14,325 nucleotides of DNA from assembly GCA_016194725.1 (NCBI GenBank), contig JACQAW010000282.1:1-14325 (forward strand), given 5' to 3'. Positions 7,191 through 14,325 of this stretch are shown here, piece after piece. The stretch's first letter is position 1. Each line of letters opens with the position of its first letter. The position numbers were made by a program, and so were the translations under genes. A model generated the notes under the pieces. It worked only from the letters and a program-made list of their open reading frames with translations, ran no database searches and was not told the DNA's origin. This stretch comes from Deltaproteobacteria bacterium (lineage in GTDB: Bacteria > Bdellovibrionota > UBA1018 > UBA923).

Positions 7191-8857
7191 TAATCACGTC
7201 TACTCCCGACGTCATCTCCGTAAAAAACTCTCGAAAGAGTGAGCGCATTAATCTTCCAAATTCGCTCCGCACACAGACCGCGGTACTCATTCAGTCACAA
7301 GGCCTGCACTACGAAGCGTCTTTCCAACTCGAAGATCTTTCACAAAATGGACTGGGTGGATGTCTGTCGTCCGCTCACGAACTTCCTCTCGCCCCCGACA
7401 GCACTATAGTCGGCAGCATCTCGACCTCAAAAGGCAGCTTTGCTTTATCCGATACAATAGCACGAGCGGAGCGTATATATGCTCCTAAGGCTGGTCGCAT
7501 TGAATACAGAATTGGCATTGATCGTTCAACGACGCAACACTCTGTGCGCGAACCGTCTGAGAATCGACGAACCCAGGACCGCTTCGCCGCTAGTGAGCAA
7601 CTTGAGCTATGCCCTGTCGTAAAACCTGCACTACAATTCACCATAGCCTTAACCGAAGCATCGATCTCCGGTTTCTCAGGAAAAGTTAATGACCCCACTG
7701 CAGATCTCAGCTTTCCAATTGGAATGAATTTCTCTCTGACGGGAAGCAGCCTGGCTTGCTCACTTAGTTCATTCTCTGAATCCATATTACGCTTTCGCTG
7801 GGTAGCTGGATCCGAAAAGGACCGCGTCTCATGGCTAAAAAGAATCTCTCGATACATCGAGCCCGGCGCAACCGTATCCATAAATAAATCAGCCAGCATC
7901 CTAGAGCTGTTCTGCCAGTCGGGCGCAGTAAGCAGTGAATACTTACGTACACATAGTCCTTTGGCTCACTCGATTTTAGAAGGACTAGCGACCGATTCAC
8001 GAGAGCAATTTTGGGTTCATCGTTGGGTTAGCACCGGAACCGCAGGACGACCTGTCGGTCATATCAGTGCCATAAAAATCTCTGACAACACCTGGCTTAT
8101 AGGAGACATTGTCGGGTCGCAGAAGCCGGGCGAGCGGATGCCAAAGACATTTGTTCCTCAGTTCATGAAGAGCTTCCGAGACTTTTCTCTCACGCTGGAA
8201 CCGTGCCCGCGGCACCTCATCATGTGGGTGGAGAAACACCCTTACTGGAAACGCCTCGAAGAGTATCTCGACGGATCGGGCAGGAATACGATCGTTGCTG
8301 ATGCTCGCATGGGCTACACACGTCTCACCGACATGCACGGAGCTCAAGAGCGGCTGCCGGTGAACGCGAAAAAAATCGGCGCGAGCGACCACCATCTTGT
8401 AATGGAGATTTCGTCGTTGCTTAGAAAGTCCAATCTGCTCTCACTCGCGTCAACACTTGATTTCGACATCGATCGATTTGGATCGCCGAACCTGCGGCGA
8501 GCCTTTAGCGAAAGCGGACAGCCGTTTACTCGTTCATTCTTTTACTTAGAGGTCGGCAAGCTGAAGTACCTCGCAGTCCTAAGCGGCTTTCCATTAGGAC
8601 TTTCGCTCAACAGGGTGACGGACTCGTGTTGGCTATTCCCACTGGGTGACTTTGAGATCAACGACGATGAATGGGCAACACTGAAAGTGTGGCTCCAAAA
8701 AGAAGCCCTTACGTTAGGCATCAAAGCTCCGAACATTCGGAGAATTTTTACTTCACCACCGGTACATAACGCCGCACCTCTTCCGGGCGAGACAACCATT
8801 CTTCGTTGCCTTGTATGCCATCCTGATATTTGGAAAGTTTACGAGGCGGCCGCATGA
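7160..8857 (+). CDS. Tandem PilZ (c-di-GMP receptor) protein with unassigned C-terminal domain
   Basis: From GTG 7160 the product has 565 residues. PilZ domain 1 shows R-x-x-x-R at R25-R29 (RKSER) and D-x-S-x-x-G at D59-S61-G64 (EDLSQNGLGG), the standard c-di-GMP contacts. A second PilZ-like domain has R137-R141 (RTQDR) and 'TEASISGFSG', where Glu166 replaces the usual Asp/Asn, so its binding may be weakened. Residues 245-565 are a soluble domain with 'GRPVGHISAIKISDNTWLIG' and 'LIMWVEKHPYWKRLEEYL', faintly GNAT-like, which I cannot assign. There is no signal peptide, so it is cytoplasmic. The in-frame region back to the stop at 7097 has no better start, and the sequence just before GTG 7160 fits the same fold. 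The start is therefore probably an artefact of a frameshift, with the true N-terminus in the 6915 frame. Its end overlaps the next ATG by ATGA. Confidence 0.85.
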   Translation: MEFEQLEGELIITSTPDVISVKNSRKSERINLPNSLRTQTAVLIQSQGLHYEASFQLEDLSQNGLGGCLSSAHELPLAPDSTIVGSISTSKGSFALSDTIARAERIYAPKAGRIEYRIGIDRSTTQHSVREPSENRRTQDRFAASEQLELCPVVKPALQFTIALTEASISGFSGKVNDPTADLSFPIGMNFSLTGSSLACSLSSFSESILRFRWVAGSEKDRVSWLKRISRYIEPGATVSINKSASILELFCQSGAVSSEYLRTHSPLAHSILEGLATDSREQFWVHRWVSTGTAGRPVGHISAIKISDNTWLIGDIVGSQKPGERMPKTFVPQFMKSFRDFSLTLEPCPRHLIMWVEKHPYWKRLEEYLDGSGRNTIVADARMGYTRLTDMHGAQERLPVNAKKIGASDHHLVMEISSLLRKSNLLSLASTLDFDIDRFGSPNLRRAFSESGQPFTRSFFYLEVGKLKYLAVLSGFPLGLSLNRVTDSCWLFPLGDFEINDDEWATLKVWLQKEALTLGIKAPNIRRIFTSPPVHNAAPLPGETTILRCLVCHPDIWKVYEAAA

Positions 8858-9237
8858 ATAAGCTGTGGCTTAGCGTTCTTGCATTTGCAGTTTTCCTTGG
8901 GTACGGGCCAGACTGGGGTCCCTATTATGTTTCGCTGTTCTACGGCGAAAATATTCGAGTGATTGGCAACATCGACAAGTTTTCACGACCGTGCGACCAG
9001 CCCCCAAGCAGCACAGCTCAGTGCACACACAAATACGTGATCCCGGCGGATGTTTTCAAAGCAATTCCAGATTCTAGCGCTCTCGGAGCAGGAATCATCT
9101 TGTCAGCGAGTGTTTATCGGTGCGCCGACGTAGGGAGTAGCGAGCAGATCGTCTTCGACGATCAAAAAATCCCAGGACGCCTAATCGACCTGCATAGCCT
9201 GCGAAAGGGTAAAGCGACTAAACAAGTTCTTTACTGA
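8854..9237 (+). CDS. Signal peptide and extracellular domain of the 7TM cyclase-like receptor, split by frameshift
   Basis: ATG 8854 overlaps the PilZ stop as ATGA. The 127 residues begin with a hydrophobic export signal (MNKLWLSVLAFAVFLGYG) followed by a domain with Cys47, Cys57 and Cys90. After K120 the frame yields a short tail 'ATKQVLY' and stops. Removing one A from AAA at 9211-9213 instead gives 'SLRKGKRLNKFFTEDVLLLS' and runs into the membrane domain of the next frame. The layout (signal peptide, domain of about 120 residues, 7TM) then matches the kinase at the start of the operon. I read it as the 5' part of one receptor gene, alternatively a small secreted partner. Confidence 0.65.
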   Translation: MNKLWLSVLAFAVFLGYGPDWGPYYVSLFYGENIRVIGNIDKFSRPCDQPPSSTAQCTHKYVIPADVFKAIPDSSALGAGIILSASVYRCADVGSSEQIVFDDQKIPGRLIDLHSLRKGKATKQVLY

Positions 9238-9262
9238 AGACGTCCTCCTGCTCTCAGGCTTC

Positions 9263-11593
9263 TTGTTCCTAGCACTATACAGCCTTGCGATGATGTTATC
9301 GAAAATTGCTGAAACAAACCTGAACTCTAACCCATTCGAGGATCAACTCTCAGTTTGGCTTTTGTTCATCGGGTTTAGCAGCGGAATAGCACAGGCCCTA
9401 TTTCCATTTACCGACATTCCGCAGTTCAACAACAGACTTTCAGCATTTTTCAGTTTACTCTGCCATGCAGGACCGCTCGTCGTTTTTTTACGTCGCCATC
9501 TAAGTGCAAACGCAACATACGGGAAGTCCGGCGATCAACTAGTCCGCTATGTTCGGATCACTCTACCAATCCTATTCGCCGTCCTTATGGCTTCCCCATA
9601 TTTCGTGGCCTGTTTCGGTCCTATCTTTACTCTTTGCGCGATAATTACCTTGGGCATCGGTATCACAACGCGTGATCCTCTCTATTTTTGCTATGGTCTT
9701 GCATATCTTGTTACAGGATTAAAAGTTCTTGGGTTGCCGTATCTACCCCACTCACAGGTGACCACCTTCTTTGTGGGCACCGCGATTTCATATGACCTGA
9801 CAATTCGGTTTCGTCTCGGTGCGAAGCTCACACGTCTTGCGAAACGAGCACGGCGCCACGGAACTCAATCAAGCGGCGCTGATTTTTCAGCGACATTAGT
9901 AAAGGAAGCATTTCGACAAATCGGTGCTGGACGTCTTACCGTTCTAACGCTTCAACGCGGTGGCGGCTGTCGCCTTGAAATCATCACCAGCGCAAATGAA
10001 ACCGTGCCCTCAGAAATATTCCACCGAGACAGTCTGCCGCCACTATTCGCGCATGCAATCTCAAGTCAGCGCACTCTTTGGCACTTAAAAGAAGATGACC
10101 CATTACTTCGCAATATTCGGCGCGGACAAAAGCCGAGCGGATCATATAAAGGGGAGATCCTGAGCGTCGTGCCAATACTTGGAGAAACCCATCCGGTCGG
10201 CGCGATTGCGTTCACTGATTATCCGACACAGTGGGCAAATGACCCTCAGAAAAATTCGGAACTTCAAGCAATCGTTAACCTGTTGCAACCCTTGCTAATC
10301 GAAAGCATGACCTCCGAAGCTTTGGTGCACAGGAGTGAGCTCGTAGAAAGCATAAGCGAAATCCAAACGTCGATTTCGAAGCTGAGCAGCAGTTTCGAAA
10401 CAAATCCTTCAGACACTAGGCAGTCCGAACACCACTATCAGACGATCATCGAGAAAATCGCTGAAAAATTGGACGCGTTTGGCTACATCGCCAAGCTCGA
10501 TCCGAATACGCGGCAGTTCGAGATTCTTGGAATCACTGGTTACCCAAAAGAAGTACATGACCGTCTGACAATGGGACGACTATTTGCCCTTCGGGAAAAT
10601 GAACAGGGGCCACTCGCTTTAGCTGTGAATAGAGAGCAACCGGTCATTGTCACTGACGTGCAACTCTGGAAGCAAGTTCTGCATGAGAATACGAACACCT
10701 TCTTCCAGAAGAGCGGCACAAAGAGTTGTGCGGCGATTCCAATATACAAGACAATACGTGATCAAGTCGGCGCCGTTATCGAGAAGGCGATTTGGGGTGT
10801 AATTTTTTTAGAACGGCGATCAGAGGCACCATTTACTCTTCAGTATTCAAGGGCGCTTTCGTTGCTCGCAAACTCTATCGATGAGTTTATCGAACACATC
10901 GACCAGAAACAGGCCCTGGAGCGAACAAAGAAGGTTCTTTCTGCGTTTGTTCCACAACGCATTCTCGACCGAGTGATAAACGAAAATATCGAGCTGGAGA
11001 AAGATCAGGGCTTCCTTGTAATGCTTGATCTAAAAAATAGTACAAAAATAAGTCTCGAAGTTGGTTCAGAGACATGGACACGTAATGTTCAAATCCTGAT
11101 CCCAAGTATAGAAAAGATCTGTCACAAGTATCGGCTTCAATTGCAGCTCGCTATTTGGGACGCCTTCTACTTAACACTAAGCACACCAACTCCCAGCGCG
11201 CAGGACGTTATTGAAATACTGGCCTTTGTAAATGAAATCGTTCCAGTGATTGACGATTGGTACACAACTCATTACGAAAAATTGAGTTTCACTGAAACTT
11301 CGTCGGAACAAAAAGCAAGATTTTGCCTTACCTATGGCGACATATCCCGCGGATTTTCTGTCGGCACGACTCGAAATTGGACGATCGTTGGAAACGAGAT
11401 GGCTTCAATAAGTAAGTTTGAGGACGTCTGCAAGAAACTCTCGGGTGTGATCTTTGCCGACGACTCTTTGGTCGAACAAATTAATACCTCTTATTGGAAG
11501 AACACAGGAAGCTGTACCCCTAGTACCAGCAGAAAAATATATGTGTTGCCTGGAAGTTGGAGCGACTACCTCCACCTCAAAAAAGCCAGTTAG
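9263..11593 (+). CDS. 7TM-GAF-GAF-class III cyclase-like receptor
   Basis: The frame from TTG 9263 gives 776 residues, but it is open back to 9185 and cuts into the first membrane helix ('DVLLLSGFLFLALYSLAMML'), so the real N-terminus is probably the 8854 frame. Domains: about seven membrane segments (to 180), a divergent GAF-like domain (about 210-345), a clearer GAF domain (about 390-545), a coiled linker, and a class III nucleotidyl cyclase-like domain (about 583-765). Metal-binding Asp positions look kept ('MLDLKNST', D589; 'IWDAFY', D633). Where active cyclases have V-N-x-A-x-R, this has 'GNEMASISKFE' (710-720): Asn is Ala714 and Arg is Lys718. Both are normally needed for catalysis, so activity is doubtful; it may bind a nucleotide or use altered chemistry. 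It is the last gene of the AT-rich operon, and no clear terminator follows. Confidence 0.85.
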   Translation: MFLALYSLAMMLSKIAETNLNSNPFEDQLSVWLLFIGFSSGIAQALFPFTDIPQFNNRLSAFFSLLCHAGPLVVFLRRHLSANATYGKSGDQLVRYVRITLPILFAVLMASPYFVACFGPIFTLCAIITLGIGITTRDPLYFCYGLAYLVTGLKVLGLPYLPHSQVTTFFVGTAISYDLTIRFRLGAKLTRLAKRARRHGTQSSGADFSATLVKEAFRQIGAGRLTVLTLQRGGGCRLEIITSANETVPSEIFHRDSLPPLFAHAISSQRTLWHLKEDDPLLRNIRRGQKPSGSYKGEILSVVPILGETHPVGAIAFTDYPTQWANDPQKNSELQAIVNLLQPLLIESMTSEALVHRSELVESISEIQTSISKLSSSFETNPSDTRQSEHHYQTIIEKIAEKLDAFGYIAKLDPNTRQFEILGITGYPKEVHDRLTMGRLFALRENEQGPLALAVNREQPVIVTDVQLWKQVLHENTNTFFQKSGTKSCAAIPIYKTIRDQVGAVIEKAIWGVIFLERRSEAPFTLQYSRALSLLANSIDEFIEHIDQKQALERTKKVLSAFVPQRILDRVINENIELEKDQGFLVMLDLKNSTKISLEVGSETWTRNVQILIPSIEKICHKYRLQLQLAIWDAFYLTLSTPTPSAQDVIEILAFVNEIVPVIDDWYTTHYEKLSFTETSSEQKARFCLTYGDISRGFSVGTTRNWTIVGNEMASISKFEDVCKKLSGVIFADDSLVEQINTSYWKNTGSCTPSTSRKIYVLPGSWSDYLHLKKAS

Positions 11594-11763
11594 TATCTCG
11601 ACCAGGTTTTCTTGAAGTAGTGCGCCTAGGCAATGCATAGAAACAAACGCCCAACCCGCCGCCTTGCGTCGTAATGTTTACATTTGTAGATCCGTATCTT
11701 TTGCGTGACGATTTCCTCGTTCGTTAAGGAAGATGTACTCACACAATAAGAGGGGGAAGCTCT
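11594..11763. other. Boundary gap between AT-rich cluster and GC-rich flank
   Basis: 170 bases without a supported gene. A possible weak promoter for the next gene, TTGCGT (11665-11670) with TAGATC 17 bases later, matches consensus poorly. TTCCT/AGGAA can form a small hairpin near 11712-11731. An AGAGGGGGAAG stretch just before ATG 11764 is the ribosome-binding site. No U-tract terminator for the operon is visible. Confidence 0.35.
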
Positions 11764-12939
11764 ATGAATCGGCTCGCGCTGATCTTGCTCGCCGTTCCTG
11801 CGATCGCATTCGCGGACGTTACGGCAGACTCGAATACTATCGATTTGACCCGCCCGGGTGGCGGACATGGCGGTGGTGGGAGCCATCCGACTCCGCCGAG
11901 CCATCCGTCGCACCCAGGCAACCCGTCGCATCCCGGAAACCCGGGGCACCCGAGTCACCCTGGAAATCCCGGCCATCCCGGAAACCCAGGCCATCCTGGC
12001 AATCCCGGACATCCGGGCAACCCCGGACATCCTGGAAACCCCGGACACCCGGGCAACCCCGGACATCCTGGTCATCCCGGCCATCCCGGCCATCCCGGCA
12101 ATCCTCCGCACCACGGCCCCGCGCCGGTTCCGCACAACGGCAACCACGCGACGCCGGGTCACATCGATCGCATGCACCAGGCGCATGACCGCGCCAACAA
12201 CCACATGCGCCACGATGACCGGGTGAATCGGTTTGTCGGTCCGCACTCCAGCCGCTACGAGCACACGTATCGTCCGACGTTCTATCGCCACTACGATCGT
12301 TGCACGAACGTCTGGTATCCGCGCTGGCACGGCTATTACCGGCCCTGGTACCGCTACGGCTTCTACGGCGGGTGGTACTGGAGACTGCGTCCGGTGTACG
12401 ACATCCACGTCTACTTCTACAACCCACTGCTCTTCTGGTTGTACGCGGATTCGTGGGACGACTACTACTATCGCCGCTGGTACGGCTCGGATTACGACTC
12501 GTATCCGTACCTGCGCCTGCAGTGGCCGCGTCCGGGCACGTTCTATCCGACCGAGGCGCTGCGCGACCTCGCGCTCGGCATCAGCATGCTGCCGTCTCGC
12601 GACCAGGGCAACTTCCGCTACGGCTTGATCGACGTTTCGAACAAGCTCGAGGCGGCGCTCGGCAAACAGCTCGGCCGCAACGACATCATCGTGACGCACT
12701 ATCAGATGCTTGAAGCGGCAGTGCAGCTCGACGGCATGGTCTCGAGCGACGATCGCCAGATCCCGTTCAAGGCGTTGATCGACTTCCAGGACCCGGCGGC
12801 GAACTACGTGTTCTTCCCGAACACGCCCGACGGACAGCCCACGGACGGTCAGCTCTATGACCTGCGCCAGATGAACGAGCGTATCGAGCAGATGGGTGGA
12901 ACGAACGAGTTCCCCGAAGACTCGCTCGAGCTCGAGTAA
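11764..12939 (+). CDS. Secreted Gly-X-Pro repeat protein with Tyr/Trp-rich domain
   Basis: A 391-residue exported protein. Signal peptide MNRLALILLAVPAIAFA (1-17) is followed by a Gly/His-rich linker, then 21 consecutive triplets of the form Gly/Ser-X-Pro (52-114; GNP, GHP and SHP only). A basic, His-rich segment leads into a domain dense in Tyr and Trp (about 160-255, e.g. 'YYRPWYRYGFYGGWYWRLRP'). The C-terminal 140 residues look like an ordinary soluble fold ('LIDVSNKLEAALGKQLGRND', 'FKALIDFQDPAANYVFFP') with an acidic end. The repeat has collagen-like spacing but an invariant Pro in the third position; a polyproline-II-type or collagen-like extended rod is plausible. It probably acts at the cell surface or in the envelope. 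The SD is an AGAGGGGGAAG stretch. Composition matches the GC-rich flank, so it is outside the acquired cluster. A strong terminator follows. I recognise no named family. Confidence 0.9.
   Translation: MNRLALILLAVPAIAFADVTADSNTIDLTRPGGGHGGGGSHPTPPSHPSHPGNPSHPGNPGHPSHPGNPGHPGNPGHPGNPGHPGNPGHPGNPGHPGNPGHPGHPGHPGHPGNPPHHGPAPVPHNGNHATPGHIDRMHQAHDRANNHMRHDDRVNRFVGPHSSRYEHTYRPTFYRHYDRCTNVWYPRWHGYYRPWYRYGFYGGWYWRLRPVYDIHVYFYNPLLFWLYADSWDDYYYRRWYGSDYDSYPYLRLQWPRPGTFYPTEALRDLALGISMLPSRDQGNFRYGLIDVSNKLEAALGKQLGRNDIIVTHYQMLEAAVQLDGMVSSDDRQIPFKALIDFQDPAANYVFFPNTPDGQPTDGQLYDLRQMNERIEQMGGTNEFPEDSLELE
11917..12105 (+). repeat. Tandem 9/18-bp repeat encoding Gly-X-Pro triplets
   Basis: 63 codons of tandem repeat, mostly an 18-bp unit encoding GHPGNP, with synonymous third-base changes (cat/cac, ccc/cca/cct/ccg, ggc/gga). 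Eleven near-identical alternations sit in the middle, with a run of GHP copies toward the end. Such arrays change length by slippage or recombination. The repeats also keep the opposite strand open. Confidence 0.9.
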
Positions 12940-12963
12940 GTAATCCGTAGACGCAGTATCCAG

Positions 12964-13010
12964 GGCCCGGCTCTCCTTTTTGCGAGGAGGGCCGGGCCTT
13001 TTTCGTTTTT
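12964..13010 (+). terminator. Intrinsic terminator after the Gly-X-Pro protein
   Basis: GGCCCGGC (12964-12971) pairs with GCCGGGCC (12991-12998), extended inward by TCTCC with GGAGG (one G-T pair), giving a stem of about 13 bp with a 9-base loop. TTTTTCGTTTTT follows immediately. It begins 24 bases past the stop codon. Confidence 0.93.
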
Positions 13011-13024
13011 GCCCGCACTGTTAG

Positions 13025-13050
13025 CGTGTCAGACACGTCTGTATTTTTTT
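13025..13050 (+). terminator. Possible second weak terminator
   Basis: CGTGT (13025-13029) pairs with ACACG (13033-13037), and a run of seven T's sits at 13044-13050 after a 6-base gap. The short stem and the gap make it weak. It may only back up the strong terminator upstream, or the palindrome may be an operator for the downstream gene. Confidence 0.3.
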
Positions 13051-13066
13051 CCTGAATTCCTGAATT
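13051..13066. repeat. Two tandem copies of CCTGAATT
   Basis: CCTGAATT occurs twice head to tail, followed by CC. It lies in the 145-base gap upstream of the lipoprotein gene. With only two copies it may be chance; no promoter is obvious around it. Confidence 0.3.
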
Positions 13067-13155
13067 CCGGATGGGTTGCCGCGCTCAAAGAGCAGCGAAT
13101 TCAGTCGGTTGCCGGCGGTTTCCCTGGCACTCCGCTTGCTCTTCTGCCGCCAACT

Positions 13156-13953
13156 ATGCAACACCGTCACCCGAAGCTCGCCTCGGCGCTCGCTCTTTTT
13201 TCGCTGCTCTTCATCAGCGCGTGCGCCAAAGACTCGAACCCGACGTCGCCGTCGGGCACCGGCGGCTCGACTCTGCAGACGCCGGCCGCGCCCGCTCCCC
13301 GCAGCAAGCTCGAGCTTCCGCTGCTGAGCGCGCCTGAGGTTGCGGCCAAGCTCGCCACCCCTTCGCTGCGCAACACGGAAAAGGCCGCCCAGTTCGCCGC
13401 GAGCCTCGCAGCGCACGCGCGCTCGCCCGAGGTCGTTCGCGTCGTTCGCGGGAAGCTGCGCCAGCTCGACACGCTTCCCGATTCGGAGAAGCCGGTGTTC
13501 CTGACCCTTGCCGCCGAGAACCTTTCGGTTTCGGACACGCCGCTCTTCGAGCAAGCGCTCGTGAAGGCGCTCATCGCGCCCACGAGCGACGAACGCGCGA
13601 CGATCGCGGCGCTGGCCGTAGTGGCACGCCATCCGAGCCTTGCCGCCAGCGCCGAGCTGCGCAAGGCGCTCGCCGACCTTCTCGCGCGCCAGCAGCCGCG
13701 CAATCTTCCTACCGTGCTCGTTCGCCACTGGCTCGCAGTGGCCACCCGGAACGTGGCCGCGGCCAAGACGGCCGATCCCGCGGGCGACGAGCTCCTGGCC
13801 AGCGCGCTCGTGAACGCCGACCTCGAGGCCCACGTGCTGCTCCACGGCCTCGACGCCGAGCGCGTTCGCGGCCTGCTCGACAGGAAGAAGTCGGACATCT
13901 CGCCCGAGCGCCTGGCGCTCGTGCGCAAGCAGCTCGAAGGAGGCGCTTTGTGA
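13156..13953 (+). CDS. Lipoprotein of unknown function
   Basis: A 265-residue protein starting at ATG 13156. It has a lipoprotein signal: basic 'QHRHPK', hydrophobic 'LASALALFSLLF', lipobox I-S-A-C with lipidated Cys23. A Ser/Pro/Gly-rich tether (about 26-50) follows. The rest (55-265) is Ala/Leu-rich and almost wholly helical, with loosely repeating helices (e.g. 'ALAVVARHPSLAASAELRKA'), which suggests an alpha-solenoid of HEAT/TPR type; that fold is inferred from composition. The frame is open back to 13009, but the upstream part carries no signal and covers terminator-like sequence. The chosen ATG lacks a clear SD. It is coupled to the next gene by a GTGA overlap, so the two products probably act together in the envelope. 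Confidence 0.85.
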   Translation: MQHRHPKLASALALFSLLFISACAKDSNPTSPSGTGGSTLQTPAAPAPRSKLELPLLSAPEVAAKLATPSLRNTEKAAQFAASLAAHARSPEVVRVVRGKLRQLDTLPDSEKPVFLTLAAENLSVSDTPLFEQALVKALIAPTSDERATIAALAVVARHPSLAASAELRKALADLLARQQPRNLPTVLVRHWLAVATRNVAAAKTADPAGDELLASALVNADLEAHVLLHGLDAERVRGLLDRKKSDISPERLALVRKQLEGGAL

Positions 13954-14325
13954 GAAACTCTTCGCGCCTTGCCTTCGCGCTCCTTTCGCTGCTTTCCGCC
14001 GCACCCACGTTCGCCGGCGAGCCCTGGTGGAACGACGAGGGCGACTGCCGCCGCCACTGGGCCGACGTCTCGGAAGGCTGCCGCATCCGCCGCGACGATC
14101 GCTACCGCGAACAGGCGTCGATCGATCTCAATATCAGCCAAGCCGAGAGCAAACGCGACGCCTCGGTGAAGCCCAAGCAGGACGCCGCCGTGGTCTTCGC
14201 CCGGCTCGACGAAAAGCACCACGATCGCGAGGACGTTTTCGTTCCCTACCTCGAGCGCACCGTTCGCCTGTGCCATGAGCTTCGCGACCTGCTCGTCGTG
14301 GCCGCGGCGCCAGGCGTGGCCAGGG
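13950..14325 (+). CDS. Secreted protein, partial at right edge
   Basis: GTG 13950 overlaps the TGA of the lipoprotein gene (GTGA) and has a strong SD, AAGGAGG, 6 bases upstream. The frame stays open to the window end (125 full codons). The N-terminus MRNSSRLAFALLSLLSAAPT followed by FAG is a clear signal peptide cleaved near residue 22-23. The mature part starts 'EPWWNDEGDCRRHWADVSEG', has Cys33, Cys44 and Cys108, and turns helical and charged with heptad-like segments (55-120). No family is recognised. It forms a coupled pair with the lipoprotein and uses the same GC-rich codons. Confidence 0.85.
   Translation, partial: MRNSSRLAFALLSLLSAAPTFAGEPWWNDEGDCRRHWADVSEGCRIRRDDRYREQASIDLNISQAESKRDASVKPKQDAAVVFARLDEKHHDREDVFVPYLERTVRLCHELRDLLVVAAAPGVAR

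Noticed and set aside
11917..12105. CRISPR-like array
   Set aside because: Repeat units are 9/18 bp with no unique spacers and keep a coding frame throughout.
11626..12699. Long minus-strand open frame with repeated Gly-Met-Ala/Ser motifs
   Set aside because: It is the shadow of the Gly-X-Pro repeat gene: the repeat period and GC-rich codons keep the opposite strand open. The plus frame has the signal peptide, SD and terminator.
13167..14276. 369-codon minus-strand frame opposite the lipoprotein pair
   Set aside because: Ala/Arg/Ser-rich shadow; the plus-strand genes have a lipobox, a signal peptide and coupled start signals.

Overview
The window looks like a chromosomal segment of a Gram-negative bacterium: it has lipoprotein and Sec signal peptides, a DEAD-box helicase next to a LepB-like protein, and 7TM-type signalling receptors. 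Gene style resembles the former deltaproteobacteria / Bdellovibrionota, but that placement is inference and no marker gene fixes it. Base composition falls into two regimes. The flanks (about 1-3400 and 11760-14325) are GC-rich; for example, 13801-13860 has 44 G+C in 60 bases. The block 3568-11593 is much more AT-rich; 4501-4560 has 25 in 60. That block looks like an acquired, single-direction gene cluster.

Left flank, all on the minus strand: a partial secreted Cys-containing small protein (1-237). Then a tight operon reads DEAD-box RNA helicase (2434-1331), a LepB/S26-like membrane protein that lacks the catalytic serine motif (1323-886), and a membrane-anchored NTF2-like protein (889-395). 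The helicase ribosome-binding site can be masked by a perfect 7-bp anti-SD stem. Upstream lies an exported protein with a class I SAM-methyltransferase core (3398-2583), followed by a 23-nt palindrome just after its stop codon.

Central AT-rich operon, all on the plus strand: a 7TM sensor histidine kinase (3568-5370); a small 80-codon frame with a strong SD that overlaps the kinase end and sits in very strongly folding sequence (5354-5596); a glutamate-cysteine-ligase-like (GCS2 fold) ligase (5629-6918); a tandem-PilZ protein read in two overlapping frames (6915-7190 and 7160-8857); and a 7TM-GAF-GAF-class III cyclase-like protein, also split in two frames (8854-9237 and 9263-11593). Both splits can be explained by single-base indels in short homopolymers, so each pair is probably one protein. 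The cluster puts a phosphorelay sensor, an amide-bond ligase, a c-di-GMP receptor and a cyclase-like receptor in one transcription unit, with no response regulator beside them. This is the best candidate for an undescribed system in the window.

Right flank, plus strand: a secreted protein with 21 tandem Gly/Ser-X-Pro triplets and a Tyr/Trp-rich middle (11764-12939), a strong intrinsic terminator, then a translationally coupled pair: a lipoprotein (13156-13953) and a secreted protein that runs off the end (13950-14325). I see no rRNA, tRNA, CRISPR array, transposase or integrase.
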